From NCBI GenBank assembly GCA_018882965.1, contig VEQY01000002.1, positions 1 through 64,000 of the forward strand: a DNA stretch of 64,000 bases, written 5' to 3'. The stretch is from Mycobacterium sp. Lineage in GTDB: Bacteria > Actinomycetota > Actinomycetes > Mycobacteriales > Mycobacteriaceae. The translations under genes and the position numbers were made by a program. Below the pieces are notes generated by a model. It was not told the origin of the DNA. It saw nothing but the letters and a program-made list of their open reading frames with translations, and did not search any database. Numbering within the stretch: position 1 is the stretch's first letter; the number at the start of each line of letters is the position of its first letter. Shown in pieces: positions 32,330 through 42,761 of this stretch.

Positions 32330-32835
32330 TGGACCCGGCGGTGTACTGGCCGATCACCGCGGCGCTGGTGGCCGTCTTGGTCATCCTCGCCGTCTGGGCC
32401 TACCAGACCGCCAACCGGCTGGACCGCCTGCACGTGCGCTATGACCTCTCGTGGCAGGCGCTCGATGCTGCGCTGGCCCGGCGCGCGGTCGTCGCGCGGG
32501 CTGTCGCTGCCGATGCCTACGGCGGCAGACCCGAGGGCAGGCGGCTGGCTGCGCTGGCCGACACCGCCGAACGGGCACCCCGGTCCAGCCGGGAAGCCTG
32601 CGAGAACGAACTGTCCACCGCGCTCGCGCAGGTCGACCAGGGCTCCGTTCCGGTGGCGCTCGTCGCCGAACTGGCCGATGCCGAGGCACGGGTCCTGCTG
32701 GCGCGGCGTTTCCACAACGACGCGGTTCGGGACACCCTGGCGCTGCGGGAGCGCCGCGCGGTGCGACTGCTTCGGCTCGGCGGACGGGCCGCGCTGCCGC
32801 ACTACTTCGAAATTGCCGAGCCGGCGCAGCGATGA
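32329..32835 (+). CDS. Single-pass membrane protein next to a Nudix gene (LemA-like)
   Basis: This 168-residue protein has one N-terminal membrane helix (ITAALVAVLVILAVWAY) and a long helical cytoplasmic part (RLDRLHVRYDLSWQALDAALARRAVVARAVA) resembling LemA. In M. tuberculosis the equivalent Rv2609c is, as I recall, one longer protein with this part joined to a Nudix domain. Here the Nudix gene begins separately in another frame, overlapping by four bases (ATGA). The ATG at 32329 overlaps the pimA stop. Role unknown. Confidence 0.75.
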   Translation: MDPAVYWPITAALVAVLVILAVWAYQTANRLDRLHVRYDLSWQALDAALARRAVVARAVAADAYGGRPEGRRLAALADTAERAPRSSREACENELSTALAQVDQGSVPVALVAELADAEARVLLARRFHNDAVRDTLALRERRAVRLLRLGGRAALPHYFEIAEPAQR

Positions 32836-33347
32836 GCGCGCCCCGTACCTCGGCGCGGATCGTGCTGCTCGACGACGACGGGGCGGTGCTGCTGCTGTGC
32901 GGCTCTGATCCGGCCGTCACCGACGGCAGCGCGCCGAGATGGTGGTTCACCGTCGGCGGGCGGGCCAGGCCGGGGGAGTCGCTGGCCGAAGCCGCGGCCC
33001 GCGAACTGGCCGAGGAGACCGGCCTGCGGGTCAGCCCCGGCGACCTGGTCGGCCCGGTGTGGCGACGCGACGCGGTGTTCCGCTTCAACGGGGCCCAGAT
33101 CAGCAGCGCAGAGTTCTTCTTCGTGCACCGCACCCTTCGCTTCGCCCCCGAGACGGTCGGGCGCACGTCGCTGGAGCACCGCTACATCCACGCCCACCGC
33201 TGGTGCGACGCGGCGACCATCGCCGCGCTGACCCAGGCCGGCGAGCAGGTGTACCCGATGCAGCTGGGCCTCCTACTGGCCGAAGCGGGCCGGCTGGCCG
33301 ACCGGCCCGCAGCGCTGGACCGGGCGCAGCCACGCCCGATCCGGTGA
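32832..33347 (+). CDS. Nudix hydrolase
   Basis: This 171-residue protein holds a complete Nudix box ([23 protein letters not shown]; Gx5Ex7REUxEExGU), which binds Mg and cuts nucleoside-diphosphate-linked substrates. The surrounding [18 protein letters not shown] and FFVHRT are standard Nudix strands. The ATGA overlap with the membrane-protein gene indicates coupling. Substrate is not predictable; it could be damaged nucleotides or a sugar nucleotide of the PIM pathway. See the finding on the separated Rv2609c-type fusion. Confidence 0.85.
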   Translation: MSAPRTSARIVLLDDDGAVLLLCGSDPAVTDGSAPRWWFTVGGRARPGESLAEAAARELAEETGLRVSPGDLVGPVWRRDAVFRFNGAQISSAEFFFVHRTLRFAPETVGRTSLEHRYIHAHRWCDAATIAALTQAGEQVYPMQLGLLLAEAGRLADRPAALDRAQPRPIR

Positions 33348-33384
33348 GCATCTAGACTGGCCGGGTCGGAGGGAGCAGAGGAAC

Positions 33385-34272
33385 ATGGACGCTCAGACCG
33401 GGACGGCTCGGGTCAAACGCGGCATGGCCGAAATGCTCAAGGGCGGCGTCATCATGGACGTCGTCACGCCCGAACAGGCCCGCATCGCCGAGGGGGCTGG
33501 TGCGGTGGCGGTGATGGCGTTGGAGCGCGTCCCCGCCGACATCCGCGCCCAGGGCGGGGTGGCCCGGATGAGCGACCCCGACCTGATCGAGGGCATCATC
33601 TCCGCCGTCAGCATCCCGGTGATGGCCAAGGCACGCATCGGGCACTTCGTCGAGGCGCAGATCCTGCAGAGCCTCGGGGTGGACTACGTCGACGAGTCCG
33701 AGGTGCTGACCCCGGCCGACTACACCAACCACATCGACAAGTGGAAGTTCACCGTCCCGTTCGTGTGCGGCGCCACCAACCTCGGCGAGGCGCTGCGTCG
33801 CATCACCGAGGGGGCGGCGATGATCCGCTCCAAGGGCGAGGCGGGCACCGGGGACGTGTCGAACGCCACCATGCACATCCGGACCATTGCCGGAGAGATC
33901 CGCCGGCTGTCGTCGCTGTCACCCGACGAGCTCTACGTCGCCGCCAAGGAACTCCAGGCGCCCTACGATCTGGTCGTCGAGGTTGCCCGCGCGGGCAAGC
34001 TTCCCGTCACGCTGTTCACCGCGGGCGGCATCGCCACCCCGGCCGATGCGGCCATGATGATGCAGCTCGGTGCGGAGGGTGTGTTCGTCGGCTCCGGAAT
34101 CTTCAAGTCGGGCGACCCCGCCCAGCGCGCCGCGGCGATCGTGAAGGCGACCACCTTCTACGACGACCCCGACGTGCTGGCCAAGGTCTCCCGCGGCCTC
34201 GGTGAGGCGATGGTCGGAATCAACGTCGAGGAGATCGCGCAGCCGCACCGGTTGGCCCAGCGCGGCTGGTAG
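33385..34272 (+). CDS. pdxS: Pyridoxal 5'-phosphate synthase subunit PdxS
   Basis: This 295-residue TIM-barrel enzyme makes pyridoxal phosphate from ribose-5-phosphate, glyceraldehyde-3-phosphate and ammonia supplied by PdxT. The sequence is highly conserved: [17 protein letters not shown], the catalytic lysine region [16 protein letters not shown], the phosphate loop [10 protein letters not shown], and [49 protein letters not shown] precedes the ATG. tesB and pdxT follow within the same run. Confidence 0.97.
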   Translation: MDAQTGTARVKRGMAEMLKGGVIMDVVTPEQARIAEGAGAVAVMALERVPADIRAQGGVARMSDPDLIEGIISAVSIPVMAKARIGHFVEAQILQSLGVDYVDESEVLTPADYTNHIDKWKFTVPFVCGATNLGEALRRITEGAAMIRSKGEAGTGDVSNATMHIRTIAGEIRRLSSLSPDELYVAAKELQAPYDLVVEVARAGKLPVTLFTAGGIATPADAAMMMQLGAEGVFVGSGIFKSGDPAQRAAAIVKATTFYDDPDVLAKVSRGLGEAMVGINVEEIAQPHRLAQRGW

Positions 34273-34283
34273 CCCCGCGTCCG

Positions 34284-35132
34284 ATGGCGATCGAGCAGAT
34301 CCTCGGCCTCGAGCAGCTCGAGGTCAACATCTATCGCGGTACGGTGTTCAACCCCGAAACCGGTTATCTGCGAAGGACGTTCGGCGGTCATATCGCGGGG
34401 CAGGCGCTGGTGTCGGCGGTGCGGACGGTCAAGCCGGAGTACCACGTGCATTCGCTGCACGCCTACTTCCTGCGGCCCGGCGATGCCACCAAGCCGGCCA
34501 TCTACCTGGTCGACCGCCCGCGCGACGGCGGTTCGTTCTGCACCCGGCGGGTCAACGCCGTGCAGAACGGCGAGGTCATCTTCTCGATGGGGGCGTCCTT
34601 CCAGATCGAGCAGAGCGGTATCGAGCATCAGGACGTCATGCCGATCACCCCGCCGCCGGAGGAGCTGCCCGATTTCCATTTCCGCGGTGGCCCCGCCGGC
34701 GACCGCAAGCTCGGTCTGTTCGACGAGTGGGACATCCGGCTGGTGCCGCCCGAGCACCGGGTGGCCCTGCCCGGGCAGGTCTCACCGCAGCAGGTGTGGT
34801 TCAAGCACATCGACCCCCTGCCCGACGATCCGCTGCTGCACATCTGTGCGCTGGCCTACATGAGCGACCTCACTCTGCTGTCCTCGGCGAACTCCACCCA
34901 CCCCGAGGAACGCTTGCACCTGATGATCGCCTCGCTGGATCACGCGATGTGGTTCATGCGCCCGTTCCGTGCCGACGAGTGGCTGCTCTACGACCAGTCC
35001 TCACCCTCGGCCTGCGGGGGCAGGGCCCTGACGCAGGGACAGATCTACAACCAGCGCGGGCAGATGGTCGCCGCGGTCGTGCAGGAGGGTCTGACCCGCT
35101 ACGAGCGCGGGTACACCCCGCCGCCGCGGTGA
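34284..35132 (+). CDS. tesB: Acyl-CoA thioesterase II
   Basis: This 282-residue double-hotdog thioesterase hydrolyses acyl-CoA to fatty acid and CoA. The first hotdog has [17 protein letters not shown] and [12 protein letters not shown], with the family motif [16 protein letters not shown]; the second has [27 protein letters not shown]. It lies between pdxS and pdxT as in M. tuberculosis (tesB2, Rv2605c), a surprising but conserved arrangement. Its stop overlaps the GTG of pdxT. Confidence 0.94.
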   Translation: MAIEQILGLEQLEVNIYRGTVFNPETGYLRRTFGGHIAGQALVSAVRTVKPEYHVHSLHAYFLRPGDATKPAIYLVDRPRDGGSFCTRRVNAVQNGEVIFSMGASFQIEQSGIEHQDVMPITPPPEELPDFHFRGGPAGDRKLGLFDEWDIRLVPPEHRVALPGQVSPQQVWFKHIDPLPDDPLLHICALAYMSDLTLLSSANSTHPEERLHLMIASLDHAMWFMRPFRADEWLLYDQSSPSACGGRALTQGQIYNQRGQMVAAVVQEGLTRYERGYTPPPR

Positions 35133-35737
35133 GTGACCGCCCCGGTTCGCCGGTGGTGGGTGTGCTGGCCCTGCAGGGCGACACCCGCGAACACCTGGCG
35201 GCCCTGCGTGCCGCCGGCGCCGAGGCGCGCACGGTCCGCCGCCGCGGCGAACTCGAGGCCGTCGACGCCCTGGTCATTCCCGGTGGGGAGTCGACCACGA
35301 TGAGCCTGCTGCTGCGCGAACTGGACCTGCTCGACCCGCTGCGGGCGCGGCTGGCGGCCGGGATGCCGGCCTACGGGTCGTGCGCCGGGATGATCCTGAT
35401 GGCCAGCGAGATCCTCGACGCCGGGCAACCCGGGCGTGAGGCCTACCCACTGGGCGCGATCGACATGGCGGTCCGGCGCAATGCCTTCGGCCGTCAGGTC
35501 GACTCTTTCGAGTGCGATGTCGAGTTCCGCGGGCTCGAGGGCCCCGCACACGCGGTGTTCATCCGCGCGCCGTGGGTGGAGCGCCTCGGGCCGCAGGTCG
35601 AGGTGCTGGCCCGGGCGGGTGAGCACGTGGTGGCTGTCCGCCAGGGTGCGATGCTGGCGACCGCGTTCCACCCGGAGGTGACCGGGGACCGCCGGGTGCA
35701 CCGGCTGTTCGTGGACATCGTCACCGGGCGGGCCTGA
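35129..35737 (+). CDS. pdxT: Pyridoxal 5'-phosphate synthase glutaminase PdxT
   Basis: This 202-residue class I glutaminase releases ammonia from glutamine and passes it to PdxS. The nucleophile is Cys85 in GSCAGMI, with the oxyanion loop [11 protein letters not shown] at about 51-61 and the His-x-Glu pair in [13 protein letters not shown] 35129 overlaps the tesB stop by four bases; the long frame reading upstream is a shadow of tesB. A 102-base gap separates it from the YebC-family gene. Confidence 0.95.
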   Translation: MSDRPGSPVVGVLALQGDTREHLAALRAAGAEARTVRRRGELEAVDALVIPGGESTTMSLLLRELDLLDPLRARLAAGMPAYGSCAGMILMASEILDAGQPGREAYPLGAIDMAVRRNAFGRQVDSFECDVEFRGLEGPAHAVFIRAPWVERLGPQVEVLARAGEHVVAVRQGAMLATAFHPEVTGDRRVHRLFVDIVTGRA

Positions 35738-35839
35738 CCGACGTGGGCGCGGTTTCCGGCGCGCAGCGCTCGAAACCGCGCCCAACCCGGCGGCTAGACT
35801 CGGTCTCGCTCGACCCCGCCGACACAGAGGATTCCTGCG

Positions 35840-36595
35840 ATGAGCGGCCACTCCAAATGGGCCACCACCAAGCACAAGAAGGCCGTCATCGACGCCAAGC
35901 GCGGCAAGATGTTCGCCAAGCTGATCAAGAACATCGAGGTCGCCGCCCGCGTGGGTGGGGGTGACCCGAACGGCAATCCCACCCTGTGGGATGCCATCCA
36001 GAAGGCCAAGAAGTCCTCGGTGCCCAACGACAACATCGAGCGTGCCCGCAAGCGCGGCGCCGGCGAGGAGGCCGGCGGGGCCGACTGGCAGACCATCACC
36101 TACGAGGGCTACGGACCCAACGGGGTGGCGGTGCTGGTGGAGTGCCTGACCGACAACCGCAACCGGGCCGCGGGTGAGGTACGGGTGGCGATGACCCGCA
36201 ACGGCGGCAACATGGCCGACCCCGGCTCGGTCGCCTACCTGTTCACCCGCAAGGGCGTGGTCAGCCTGGACAAGGACGGTCTGAGCGAGGACGACGTGCT
36301 GGTGGCGGTGCTGGACGCCGGAGCCGAGGAGGTCAACGACCTCGGTGACAGCTTCGAAGTGGTCTGCGAGACGGCCGACCTGGTGGCGGTGCGCACCGCA
36401 CTGGTGGACGCCGGCATCGACTACAACTCCGCCGAGGCCGACTTCCGGCCGTCGGTCACGGTGCCGGTGGATCTGGACGGCGCCCGCAAGGTGCTGCGGC
36501 TGGTCGACGCGCTGGAGGACAGCGACGACGTTCAGGACGTGTACACCAACATCGAGATCCCCGACGAGGTCGCCGCGCAGCTCGACGAGGACTAG
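35840..36595 (+). CDS. YebC/PmpR-family protein
   Basis: This 251-residue protein has the three-domain YebC fold: the opening [22 protein letters not shown] is diagnostic, with [10 protein letters not shown] and a C-terminal beta domain. The family has been called transcriptional regulators, while newer work on some members points to helping ribosomes through proline runs. The M. tuberculosis equivalent is Rv2603c. It commonly precedes ruvC; here a phospholipase D-like gene lies between. Both roles remain open. Confidence 0.93.
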   Translation: MSGHSKWATTKHKKAVIDAKRGKMFAKLIKNIEVAARVGGGDPNGNPTLWDAIQKAKKSSVPNDNIERARKRGAGEEAGGADWQTITYEGYGPNGVAVLVECLTDNRNRAAGEVRVAMTRNGGNMADPGSVAYLFTRKGVVSLDKDGLSEDDVLVAVLDAGAEEVNDLGDSFEVVCETADLVAVRTALVDAGIDYNSAEADFRPSVTVPVDLDGARKVLRLVDALEDSDDVQDVYTNIEIPDEVAAQLDED

Positions 36596-36679
36596 CCCCG
36601 CGTGAGCACCGAATGTTTGGATTAGGGTCAAAGGCCAAGTTTGTGGATGGGGACCCGGTGCGAACGTGAGGAGTCGACG

Positions 36680-38863
36680 ATGAATCTTCGGTTGGGAGCA
36701 GCCGCGTTCGCCGTGGGTCTGGCCCTGGCCAGCCCGCACGCCGAGGCCGGTGCCGATGCCGGTGCCGGTGCCGATGAGCCAGACAGCGCCACGTCGACCG
36801 CGGCTGAGCAGTCAGCGCCAGGCGCGCCGAAGGCTGGGGCCACCCGTGGCCGGGCAGAGCGGCCAGCCGCGGAGGCCGCGCGTCCGGCCAACCGACGGGC
36901 GGACGGTCCCCGGCCGGCGGCGTCGGAGACCCCCGAGGAATCCCATGCCGGCACCGCCCAGCGGTCCGCGCCGTCGCGGGCGGAGTCGCGGACCCGCATC
37001 CGCGTGCCGAGCGCAGCACAGATGACGGCCCCCGTCGCCGTCCCGGACGTACCGACACCCGCGGTCCCCGTCGGCAATCTCCCCGACGCGACGCAGCCAC
37101 CGCCGGGCGCGCCTGCCGCGCCGGTGGCGGAGGCGGTGCCGGCCGCGCAGGTGACGGGCAGCCTGAACGCCGCAGTTGTCGGCTTCTTCGAGTCGGTGTC
37201 ACGGCTACTGTCGGGCCTGCCCGTCGCGCCGATCTCCGATCTGATCGCCGGCGCACTGCAGCTCGTGCGGCGGGCACTGTTCAACCAGCTGCCCAGTGCC
37301 AGCCCGGCTCAACTGTCCTCGACCGTCGCCGGACGGGTGTCGGGCAGCATCGGTGCCACCGATCCCGAGGGCGACGCCCTGACCTACACGGTGGTCTCCG
37401 CGCCCGCTCTCGGCACCGTCGAGGTCGGCGCCGACGGCGGATACGTCTACGTCGCGGGTTCGGAATACGCCGGCAGCGACTCCTTCCGCATCGCGGTCTC
37501 CGACGCCGGCTTCAACCTGCTGGACCCGTTCTCCAGCCGGGCGACCGAGGTGACGGTCGCGGTGGCGACGCCCTCGCGGCCCGCACCGGTGATCGTCGCC
37601 CAGCCCGACGATCAGGGACGAGCGCTGATCTCCCTGCTCGGGACGGCTACCCGCAGCATCGACATCGTCATCTACCAGATCAACGATCAGGGTATCGAAG
37701 ACGCGCTCCTCGATCGCATGGCCGAAGGTGTGAACGTGCGACTGATGATGGATGCCTTCAACTACGGCAACTTCACCACCAACTCCAGCTTTGTCAATAA
37801 CCTGCGCTCCGCCATGGCCTCGCAAGGTCTCCCTGCTGACCGGCTGCAAGCCCACTGGTCGAGTGACAACTTCAACATCACTCACCAGAAGTCGGTGATC
37901 ATCGATGCGGTCGACGCCACGGGCCGGCCGCTTTCTCCCGATGGCCTTCCGGACTCGGCTCGGGTGCTGATCTCATCCGGCAATTTCGCCACGGACAGCT
38001 TTGGGCCGTTCTGGGGGAGCCGCAACTTCTACGTGACGCTGGCCGAGCCGACGGTCGTGTCTGAAGCGGCTAGGGTTTTCGTCTCCGACTTCAACTGCGA
38101 TGGCCGCTCGGTCACCAACGATCTTGCCAAGTCGCCGGACCTGGTGTGGTCCAACGGCTCGACGAACGTGTACATCGGCGAGAAGGGGCTCTACCCGAAG
38201 GACGGAAGGTACCCGTTCGAGGCATCCCCCGACGTGTCGCTGATCCCGCAGGATGAAGGCAACGTCGTCGCCTACCAGGTCGGCCTCATCGAGCAGGCCC
38301 GCGCGGGCGACATGCTGCGCATCTACACACTGGAGTTCGCCAGCGACGCGATCTCGGTTGCGCTCGACAGGGCCGCACAGCGCGGCGTCGACGTGCGCTT
38401 GGTGACGACCTACGAGGCGAAACAACCGAAGGCGTCCAATCTCACGGCGCTCGCCCAAGCGGGTGGGACGATCACCTACTACGCACCGGAGAAGAGGGTG
38501 CCGGGAGTCCTCTACATCCACGCCAAGGCGATGCTGTTGAGCGATCCCGAGGGCAACCTCGTGGCGGGCTTCGTCGGGTCGCAGAATTTCTCCGAAGTGT
38601 CGATGACGTTCAACCGGGAGTTGGGTATCCAGCTGACGCCCGCGTACGCGGACGCGGCCGCCACGATCGCGCAGATGTTCGACGCCGACTTCGCATTCCA
38701 GAAGTGGTACTCGATCGACCTGCCCTACACGGCACAGCTGACGAAGGACAACCCGAGCGCTGTGCCGGTGACCTGGCTGGGACCGGTGAACGCCGACGAG
38801 ACGATCGAGTCCTACGTACGGCCGGGGTGCGGCTGCGTCGCGGAGGCCTCCGCGCAGGTCTGA
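36680..38863 (+). CDS. Secreted phospholipase D-like protein with mycobacterial surface-protein N-terminus
   Basis: This is a 727-residue exported protein. Signal peptide ([17 protein letters not shown]), Ala/Pro/Arg-rich linker to about 155, then SGLP and [15 protein letters not shown] (178-200), the motif shared with the protein at 1385-4243. Residues 215-298 are a VCBS/Ig-like module like that of 11660-13444. From 300 on there are two PLD-type halves: [10 protein letters not shown] (His402, Lys404, Asp409) with SSGNF, and [10 protein letters not shown] (His614, Lys616) with VGSQNF. In the second half a Ser occupies the usual Asp place and Asp comes one later. Likely a secreted phosphodiesterase acting on lipids or nucleic acids. 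GAGGAG precedes ATG 36680. Confidence 0.85.
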   Translation: MNLRLGAAAFAVGLALASPHAEAGADAGAGADEPDSATSTAAEQSAPGAPKAGATRGRAERPAAEAARPANRRADGPRPAASETPEESHAGTAQRSAPSRAESRTRIRVPSAAQMTAPVAVPDVPTPAVPVGNLPDATQPPPGAPAAPVAEAVPAAQVTGSLNAAVVGFFESVSRLLSGLPVAPISDLIAGALQLVRRALFNQLPSASPAQLSSTVAGRVSGSIGATDPEGDALTYTVVSAPALGTVEVGADGGYVYVAGSEYAGSDSFRIAVSDAGFNLLDPFSSRATEVTVAVATPSRPAPVIVAQPDDQGRALISLLGTATRSIDIVIYQINDQGIEDALLDRMAEGVNVRLMMDAFNYGNFTTNSSFVNNLRSAMASQGLPADRLQAHWSSDNFNITHQKSVIIDAVDATGRPLSPDGLPDSARVLISSGNFATDSFGPFWGSRNFYVTLAEPTVVSEAARVFVSDFNCDGRSVTNDLAKSPDLVWSNGSTNVYIGEKGLYPKDGRYPFEASPDVSLIPQDEGNVVAYQVGLIEQARAGDMLRIYTLEFASDAISVALDRAAQRGVDVRLVTTYEAKQPKASNLTALAQAGGTITYYAPEKRVPGVLYIHAKAMLLSDPEGNLVAGFVGSQNFSEVSMTFNRELGIQLTPAYADAAATIAQMFDADFAFQKWYSIDLPYTAQLTKDNPSAVPVTWLGPVNADETIESYVRPGCGCVAEASAQV

Positions 38864-38921
38864 CCGGCACCGCCGCCGGGCATGTCGCTGCGCCGGATTG
38901 TCGCCGCCGGCCGCTAGGCTA

Positions 38922-38937
38922 TCGAACAGCTGTTCGT
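38922..38937. promoter_or_regulatory. LexA (SOS) box upstream of ruvC
   Basis: TCGAAC-AGCT-GTTCGT agrees with the mycobacterial LexA operator TCGAAC-N4-GTTCGA at all but the last base. It lies 16-31 bases before the ruvC GTG, where bound LexA would block transcription of ruvCAB until DNA damage. This is established for mycobacterial ruvCAB and inferred here from the match. Confidence 0.85.
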
Positions 38938-38952
38938 AGGCGGGAGGCGTTG

Positions 38953-39528
38953 GTGCGGGTGATGGGAGTCGATCCCGGGTTGACCCGGTGCGGCCTGTCG
39001 GTGATCGAGGGCCGGGGCGGGCGGCAGGTCATCGCCCTGGACGTCGATGTGGTTCGCACCCCGGCCGGTGAGCCGCTGGCCCGCCGGCTGCTGGCGATCA
39101 GTGACGCCGTCGAGCACTGGCTGGACACCCACCGCCCCGACGTGCTGGCGATCGAGCGGGTCTTCTCCCAGCAGAATGTCTCGACCGTGATGGGCACCGC
39201 CCAGGCCGGCGGCGTGATCGCACTCGCCGCGGCACGGCGGAACATCGACGTGCACTTCCACACCCCCAGCGAGGTGAAAGCCGCGGTCACCGGCAACGGC
39301 AACGCCGACAAGGCGCAGGTGACCGCGATGGTCACCAGGATCCTGCAACTGCAGCAGAAGCCGACCCCGGCAGACGCCGCCGATGCGCTGGCACTGGCGA
39401 TCTGTCACTGCTGGCGCGCACCGATGATCGCCCGGATGGCCAAGGCCGAGCAGCTGGCCGCCGAGCAGCGCCGCGCCTTCGCGGCCCGGGTGAAGGCCGC
39501 CGGTCCGGTGTCACGGAGCGCGACGTGA
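38953..39528 (+). CDS. ruvC: Crossover junction endodeoxyribonuclease RuvC
   Basis: This 191-residue nuclease cuts Holliday junctions symmetrically. The acidic residues are in place: [11 protein letters not shown] (Asp7), IERVFS (Glu), and [16 protein letters not shown] (two Asp). The GTG start follows GGGAGGCG and gives [14 protein letters not shown], as in M. tuberculosis; the longer upstream frame includes the LexA box and is wrong. The gene overlaps ruvA by four bases, so the three ruv genes form one SOS-controlled operon. Confidence 0.96.
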   Translation: MRVMGVDPGLTRCGLSVIEGRGGRQVIALDVDVVRTPAGEPLARRLLAISDAVEHWLDTHRPDVLAIERVFSQQNVSTVMGTAQAGGVIALAAARRNIDVHFHTPSEVKAAVTGNGNADKAQVTAMVTRILQLQQKPTPADAADALALAICHCWRAPMIARMAKAEQLAAEQRRAFAARVKAAGPVSRSAT

Positions 39529-40115
39529 TCGCCGCGGTCCGCGGGGAGGTGCTCGAGGTCGCCCTGGACCACGCCGTGGTCGAGGCTGCCGGAGTGGGCT
39601 ACAAGGTGATGGCGACGCCATCGACGCTCTCGACGCTGCGCCGTGGGACCGAGGCCCGGCTGATCACCGCGATGATCGTCCGCGAGGACTCGATGACGCT
39701 CTACGGCTTCGCCGACGCCGACGCCCGTGATCTGTTCCTGTTGCTGCTGGGTGTCTCCGGGGTGGGGCCGAAGATCGCGCTGGCCACCCTGGCGGTCTAC
39801 GACGCCGGCACATTGCGCCGGGCGCTGGCCGACGGCGACGTGACCGCGCTGACCCGGGTTCCGGGAATCGGCAAGCGGGGAGCCGAACGCATGGTGCTGG
39901 AACTGCGCGACAAGATCGGCGCGGTGCTCGGCACCGGTTCGGGAGTGGCCGCGGGCGGACACGCGGTGCGCACCCAGGTGGTGGAAGCCCTTGTCGGACT
40001 TGGCTTTGCGGTCAGACAGGCCGAGGAGGCCTGCGACAAGGCGCTGGCCGACGAACCCGAAGCAACTACGTCGAGCGCGCTGCGCGCGGCGCTGTCGCTG
40101 CTCGGCCGCAAGTGA
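39525..40115 (+). CDS. ruvA: Holliday junction branch migration protein RuvA
   Basis: This 196-residue protein binds four-way junctions as a tetramer and loads RuvB. The OB-fold start ([28 protein letters not shown]), two helix-hairpin-helix motifs ([17 protein letters not shown] and [19 protein letters not shown]), and the C-terminal RuvB-contact domain ([16 protein letters not shown]) are all present. Its GTG overlaps the ruvC stop; ruvB starts 21 bases after it. Confidence 0.96.
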   Translation: MIAAVRGEVLEVALDHAVVEAAGVGYKVMATPSTLSTLRRGTEARLITAMIVREDSMTLYGFADADARDLFLLLLGVSGVGPKIALATLAVYDAGTLRRALADGDVTALTRVPGIGKRGAERMVLELRDKIGAVLGTGSGVAAGGHAVRTQVVEALVGLGFAVRQAEEACDKALADEPEATTSSALRAALSLLGRK

Positions 40116-40136
40116 CCCGGAAGTGAGTAAGCCGCG

Positions 40137-41198
40137 ATGAGCCGATTCGAAGACGACGGTGATCCCGACGAGCGGGACCTCTCGCCGGCGTTGACCGTCG
40201 GCGAGGGCGACATCGATGCCGGCCTGCGGCCGCGGTCGCTGGCGGAGTTCATCGGCCAGGCGCGGGTGCGTGAGCAGTTGCAGTTGGTGATCGAAGGCGC
40301 ACGCAACCGCGGCGGCACGCCGGATCACATCCTGCTGTCCGGACCGCCGGGCCTGGGCAAGACGTCGCTGGCCATGATCATCGCCCACGAACTCGGCACG
40401 GCGCTGCGGGTGACCTCCGGCCCGGCGCTCGAACGGGCCGGGGACCTCGCCGCGATGCTGTCCAACCTCGTCGAGCACGACGTGCTCTTCATCGACGAGA
40501 TCCACCGCATCGCCCGCCCCGCCGAGGAGATGCTGTACCTGGCGATGGAGGACTTCCGCGTCGACGTGGTGGTCGGCAAGGGCCCCGGCGCGACGTCGAT
40601 ACCCCTGGAGGTCGCACCCTTCACCCTCGTCGGCGCCACCACCCGCTCGGGTGCGCTGACCGGCCCGCTGCGCGACCGCTTCGGGTTCACCGCGCATCTG
40701 GACTTCTACGAGCCGAATGACCTGGAGCAGGTGCTGGCCCGCTCGGCGGGCATCCTGGGTATTGAAGTGGGCTCCGAGGCCGCTGCGGAGATCGCCCGCC
40801 GGTCCCGCGGCACCCCGCGGATCGCCAACCGGCTGCTGCGCCGGGTCCGCGACTACGCCGAGGTGCGCGCCGACGGCGTGATCACCCGAGACGTGGCCAA
40901 GATGGCGCTGGAGGTCTACGACGTCGACGAACTCGGCCTGGACCGCCTGGACCGCGCGGTGCTCTCGGCGCTGACCCGCAGCTTCGGCGGGGGTCCGGTG
41001 GGGGTATCCACGCTGGCCGTGGCGGTCGGGGAGGAGGCCGCCACCGTCGAGGAGGTGTGCGAACCGTTCCTGGTGCGGGCCGGCATGATCGCCCGCACCC
41101 CGCGTGGCCGGGTGGCCACGCCGCAGGCCTGGACGCACCTGGGCCTGACCCCGCCGGCCTCGGCGGGCGCCCTGGGTCAGCCCGGACTCTTCGAGTAG
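40137..41198 (+). CDS. ruvB: Holliday junction helicase RuvB
   Basis: This 353-residue AAA+ motor drives branch migration with RuvA. Walker [10 protein letters not shown] has Lys75, Walker B is IDEIHR, sensor 1 is VGATTRSG, and the arginine-finger region is [10 protein letters not shown]. The C-terminal winged helix ends [13 protein letters not shown]. It converges with gabT with four bases between the stops, so no room exists for a separate terminator. Confidence 0.97.
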   Translation: MSRFEDDGDPDERDLSPALTVGEGDIDAGLRPRSLAEFIGQARVREQLQLVIEGARNRGGTPDHILLSGPPGLGKTSLAMIIAHELGTALRVTSGPALERAGDLAAMLSNLVEHDVLFIDEIHRIARPAEEMLYLAMEDFRVDVVVGKGPGATSIPLEVAPFTLVGATTRSGALTGPLRDRFGFTAHLDFYEPNDLEQVLARSAGILGIEVGSEAAAEIARRSRGTPRIANRLLRRVRDYAEVRADGVITRDVAKMALEVYDVDELGLDRLDRAVLSALTRSFGGGPVGVSTLAVAVGEEAATVEEVCEPFLVRAGMIARTPRGRVATPQAWTHLGLTPPASAGALGQPGLFE

Positions 41199-41202
41199 CC
41201 GG

Positions 41203-42567
41203 TCAGACCAGCGCGGGAGCGGCGACCGGGATGTCGGCGAGGATGTCCGCCAGCACCTCGAGTCCTTCGGTCAGCAGCGCATCGCTGATCGTCAGCGGCG
41301 GCAGCAGGCGCAGGACGTTGCCGAACGTGCCGCAGCTGAGCACGAGCACTCCTGCGGCGTGCGCCGCGCCGGCCAGCGCCTTGGTCAGCTCGGGATCCGG
41401 CTCGGAGGTGCCCGACTTCACCAGCTCCACCGCGATCATCGCGCCGCGCCCGCGCACGTCGCCGATGCGGTCGTCGTCTGCCTGCATCCGGCCAAGCTTG
41501 TCCTTCATCAGCGTTTCGATCTGCTTGGCACGGTCGAGCAACCCGTCGAGTTCGATCGTCTCGATGGTGGCCAGCGCCGCCGCACAGGCCACCGGGTTAC
41601 CGCCGTAGGTTCCGCCGACCCCGCTGACGTGAGGCGCGTCCATGATCGCGGCCTTGCCGGTGACCGCCGAGAGCGGCATGCCGTCGGCGACACCCTTGGC
41701 GATGACGATCAGGTCGGGCTCGATGCCCTCGTCCTCGCACGCGAACCACTGCCCGGTGCGGGCGATTCCGCTCTGCACCTCGTCGGCGATGAACACGACG
41801 TCGTTCTCCGTGCACCATGCCCGCAGCGCGGGCAGGAATCCCGGTGCGGGAACGATGAATCCACCTTCACCCTGGATCGGCTCGATGATCAGGGCGGCGA
41901 GGTTGGCCGCGCCGATCTGCTTGTCGATCACCGTCAGGGCGCGCTCGGCGGCCAGCTCACCGTCGGTGGCCCACTCCTTGTCGATCAACCCGTCGCGGTA
42001 GGGGTAGGACATGGGCGCCCGATAGATCTCCGGGGCGAAGGGGCCGAAGCCGCTCTTGTAGGGCATCGACTTCGCGGTCAGCCCCATCGTCAGGTTGGTG
42101 CGACCGTGATAGGCGTGGTCGAACGCCACCACCGCGGTGCGGTGGGTGTAGGAACGGGCGATCTTCACGGCGTTCTCGACCGCCTCGGCGCCAGAGTTGA
42201 ACAGCGCCGTGCGCTTCTCGAAGGAGCCCGGGGTGAGGCGGTTGAGGTGTTCGGCCACCGCGACGTATTCCTCGTACGGGGTGACCATGAAACAGGTGTG
42301 GGTGAAGTCGGCGACCTGCTCGCGCACCGCCTCGACGACACGTGGCGCGGCGTTGCCGATGGTGGTGACGGCGATCCCCGAGCCGAGGTCGATGAAGCGA
42401 TTGCCGTCGACGTCCTCGATGATGCCGCCGGCCGCGCGGGCGGCGAAGACCGGCAGGGTGCTGCCGACCCCGCGTGAGATCGCCGCGCTGCGGCGCTTGG
42501 CCAGATCGCTGGACAGCGGTCCGGGGATGGGGGTGATGATTTTGCGGCTCTGTTCGACGTTGCTCAC
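41203..42567 (-). CDS. gabT: 4-aminobutyrate aminotransferase
   Basis: This 454-residue class III PLP aminotransferase moves the amino group of 4-aminobutyrate to 2-oxoglutarate. The PLP lysine is Lys291 (VIAKGVADGMPLSAV), with FIADEVQSGIARTG and FNSGAEAVENAVK as cofactor motifs. The start at GTG 42567 follows AGGAGATTCCCC; the longer frame upstream has no support. It lies beside ruvB and divergently from yajC, as Rv2589 does, though fadD9 and a PE_PGRS gene of M. tuberculosis are absent here. The 194-base region to yajC shows no recognised operator. Confidence 0.9.
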   Translation of the reverse strand: MSNVEQSRKIITPIPGPLSSDLAKRRSAAISRGVGSTLPVFAARAAGGIIEDVDGNRFIDLGSGIAVTTIGNAAPRVVEAVREQVADFTHTCFMVTPYEEYVAVAEHLNRLTPGSFEKRTALFNSGAEAVENAVKIARSYTHRTAVVAFDHAYHGRTNLTMGLTAKSMPYKSGFGPFAPEIYRAPMSYPYRDGLIDKEWATDGELAAERALTVIDKQIGAANLAALIIEPIQGEGGFIVPAPGFLPALRAWCTENDVVFIADEVQSGIARTGQWFACEDEGIEPDLIVIAKGVADGMPLSAVTGKAAIMDAPHVSGVGGTYGGNPVACAAALATIETIELDGLLDRAKQIETLMKDKLGRMQADDDRIGDVRGRGAMIAVELVKSGTSEPDPELTKALAGAAHAAGVLVLSCGTFGNVLRLLPPLTISDALLTEGLEVLADILADIPVAAPALV

Positions 42568-42761
42568 GGGGAATCTCCTGGCGCGACGGACGGATCTACG
42601 CTGATCAAACCAGGGTAGCCGCGATTGCCGGGGTAGCACCAGTCGAGGCGAGCGACCTCACCGCCGCCGGTCGGGGTGGCAGACTAGGGCAGACGTGGGC
42701 ACCGCCGGACCGTCCGGCCCGGCAGCCCAGCCCGCACCCGACCCGAAAGAAACCTGCCGCC

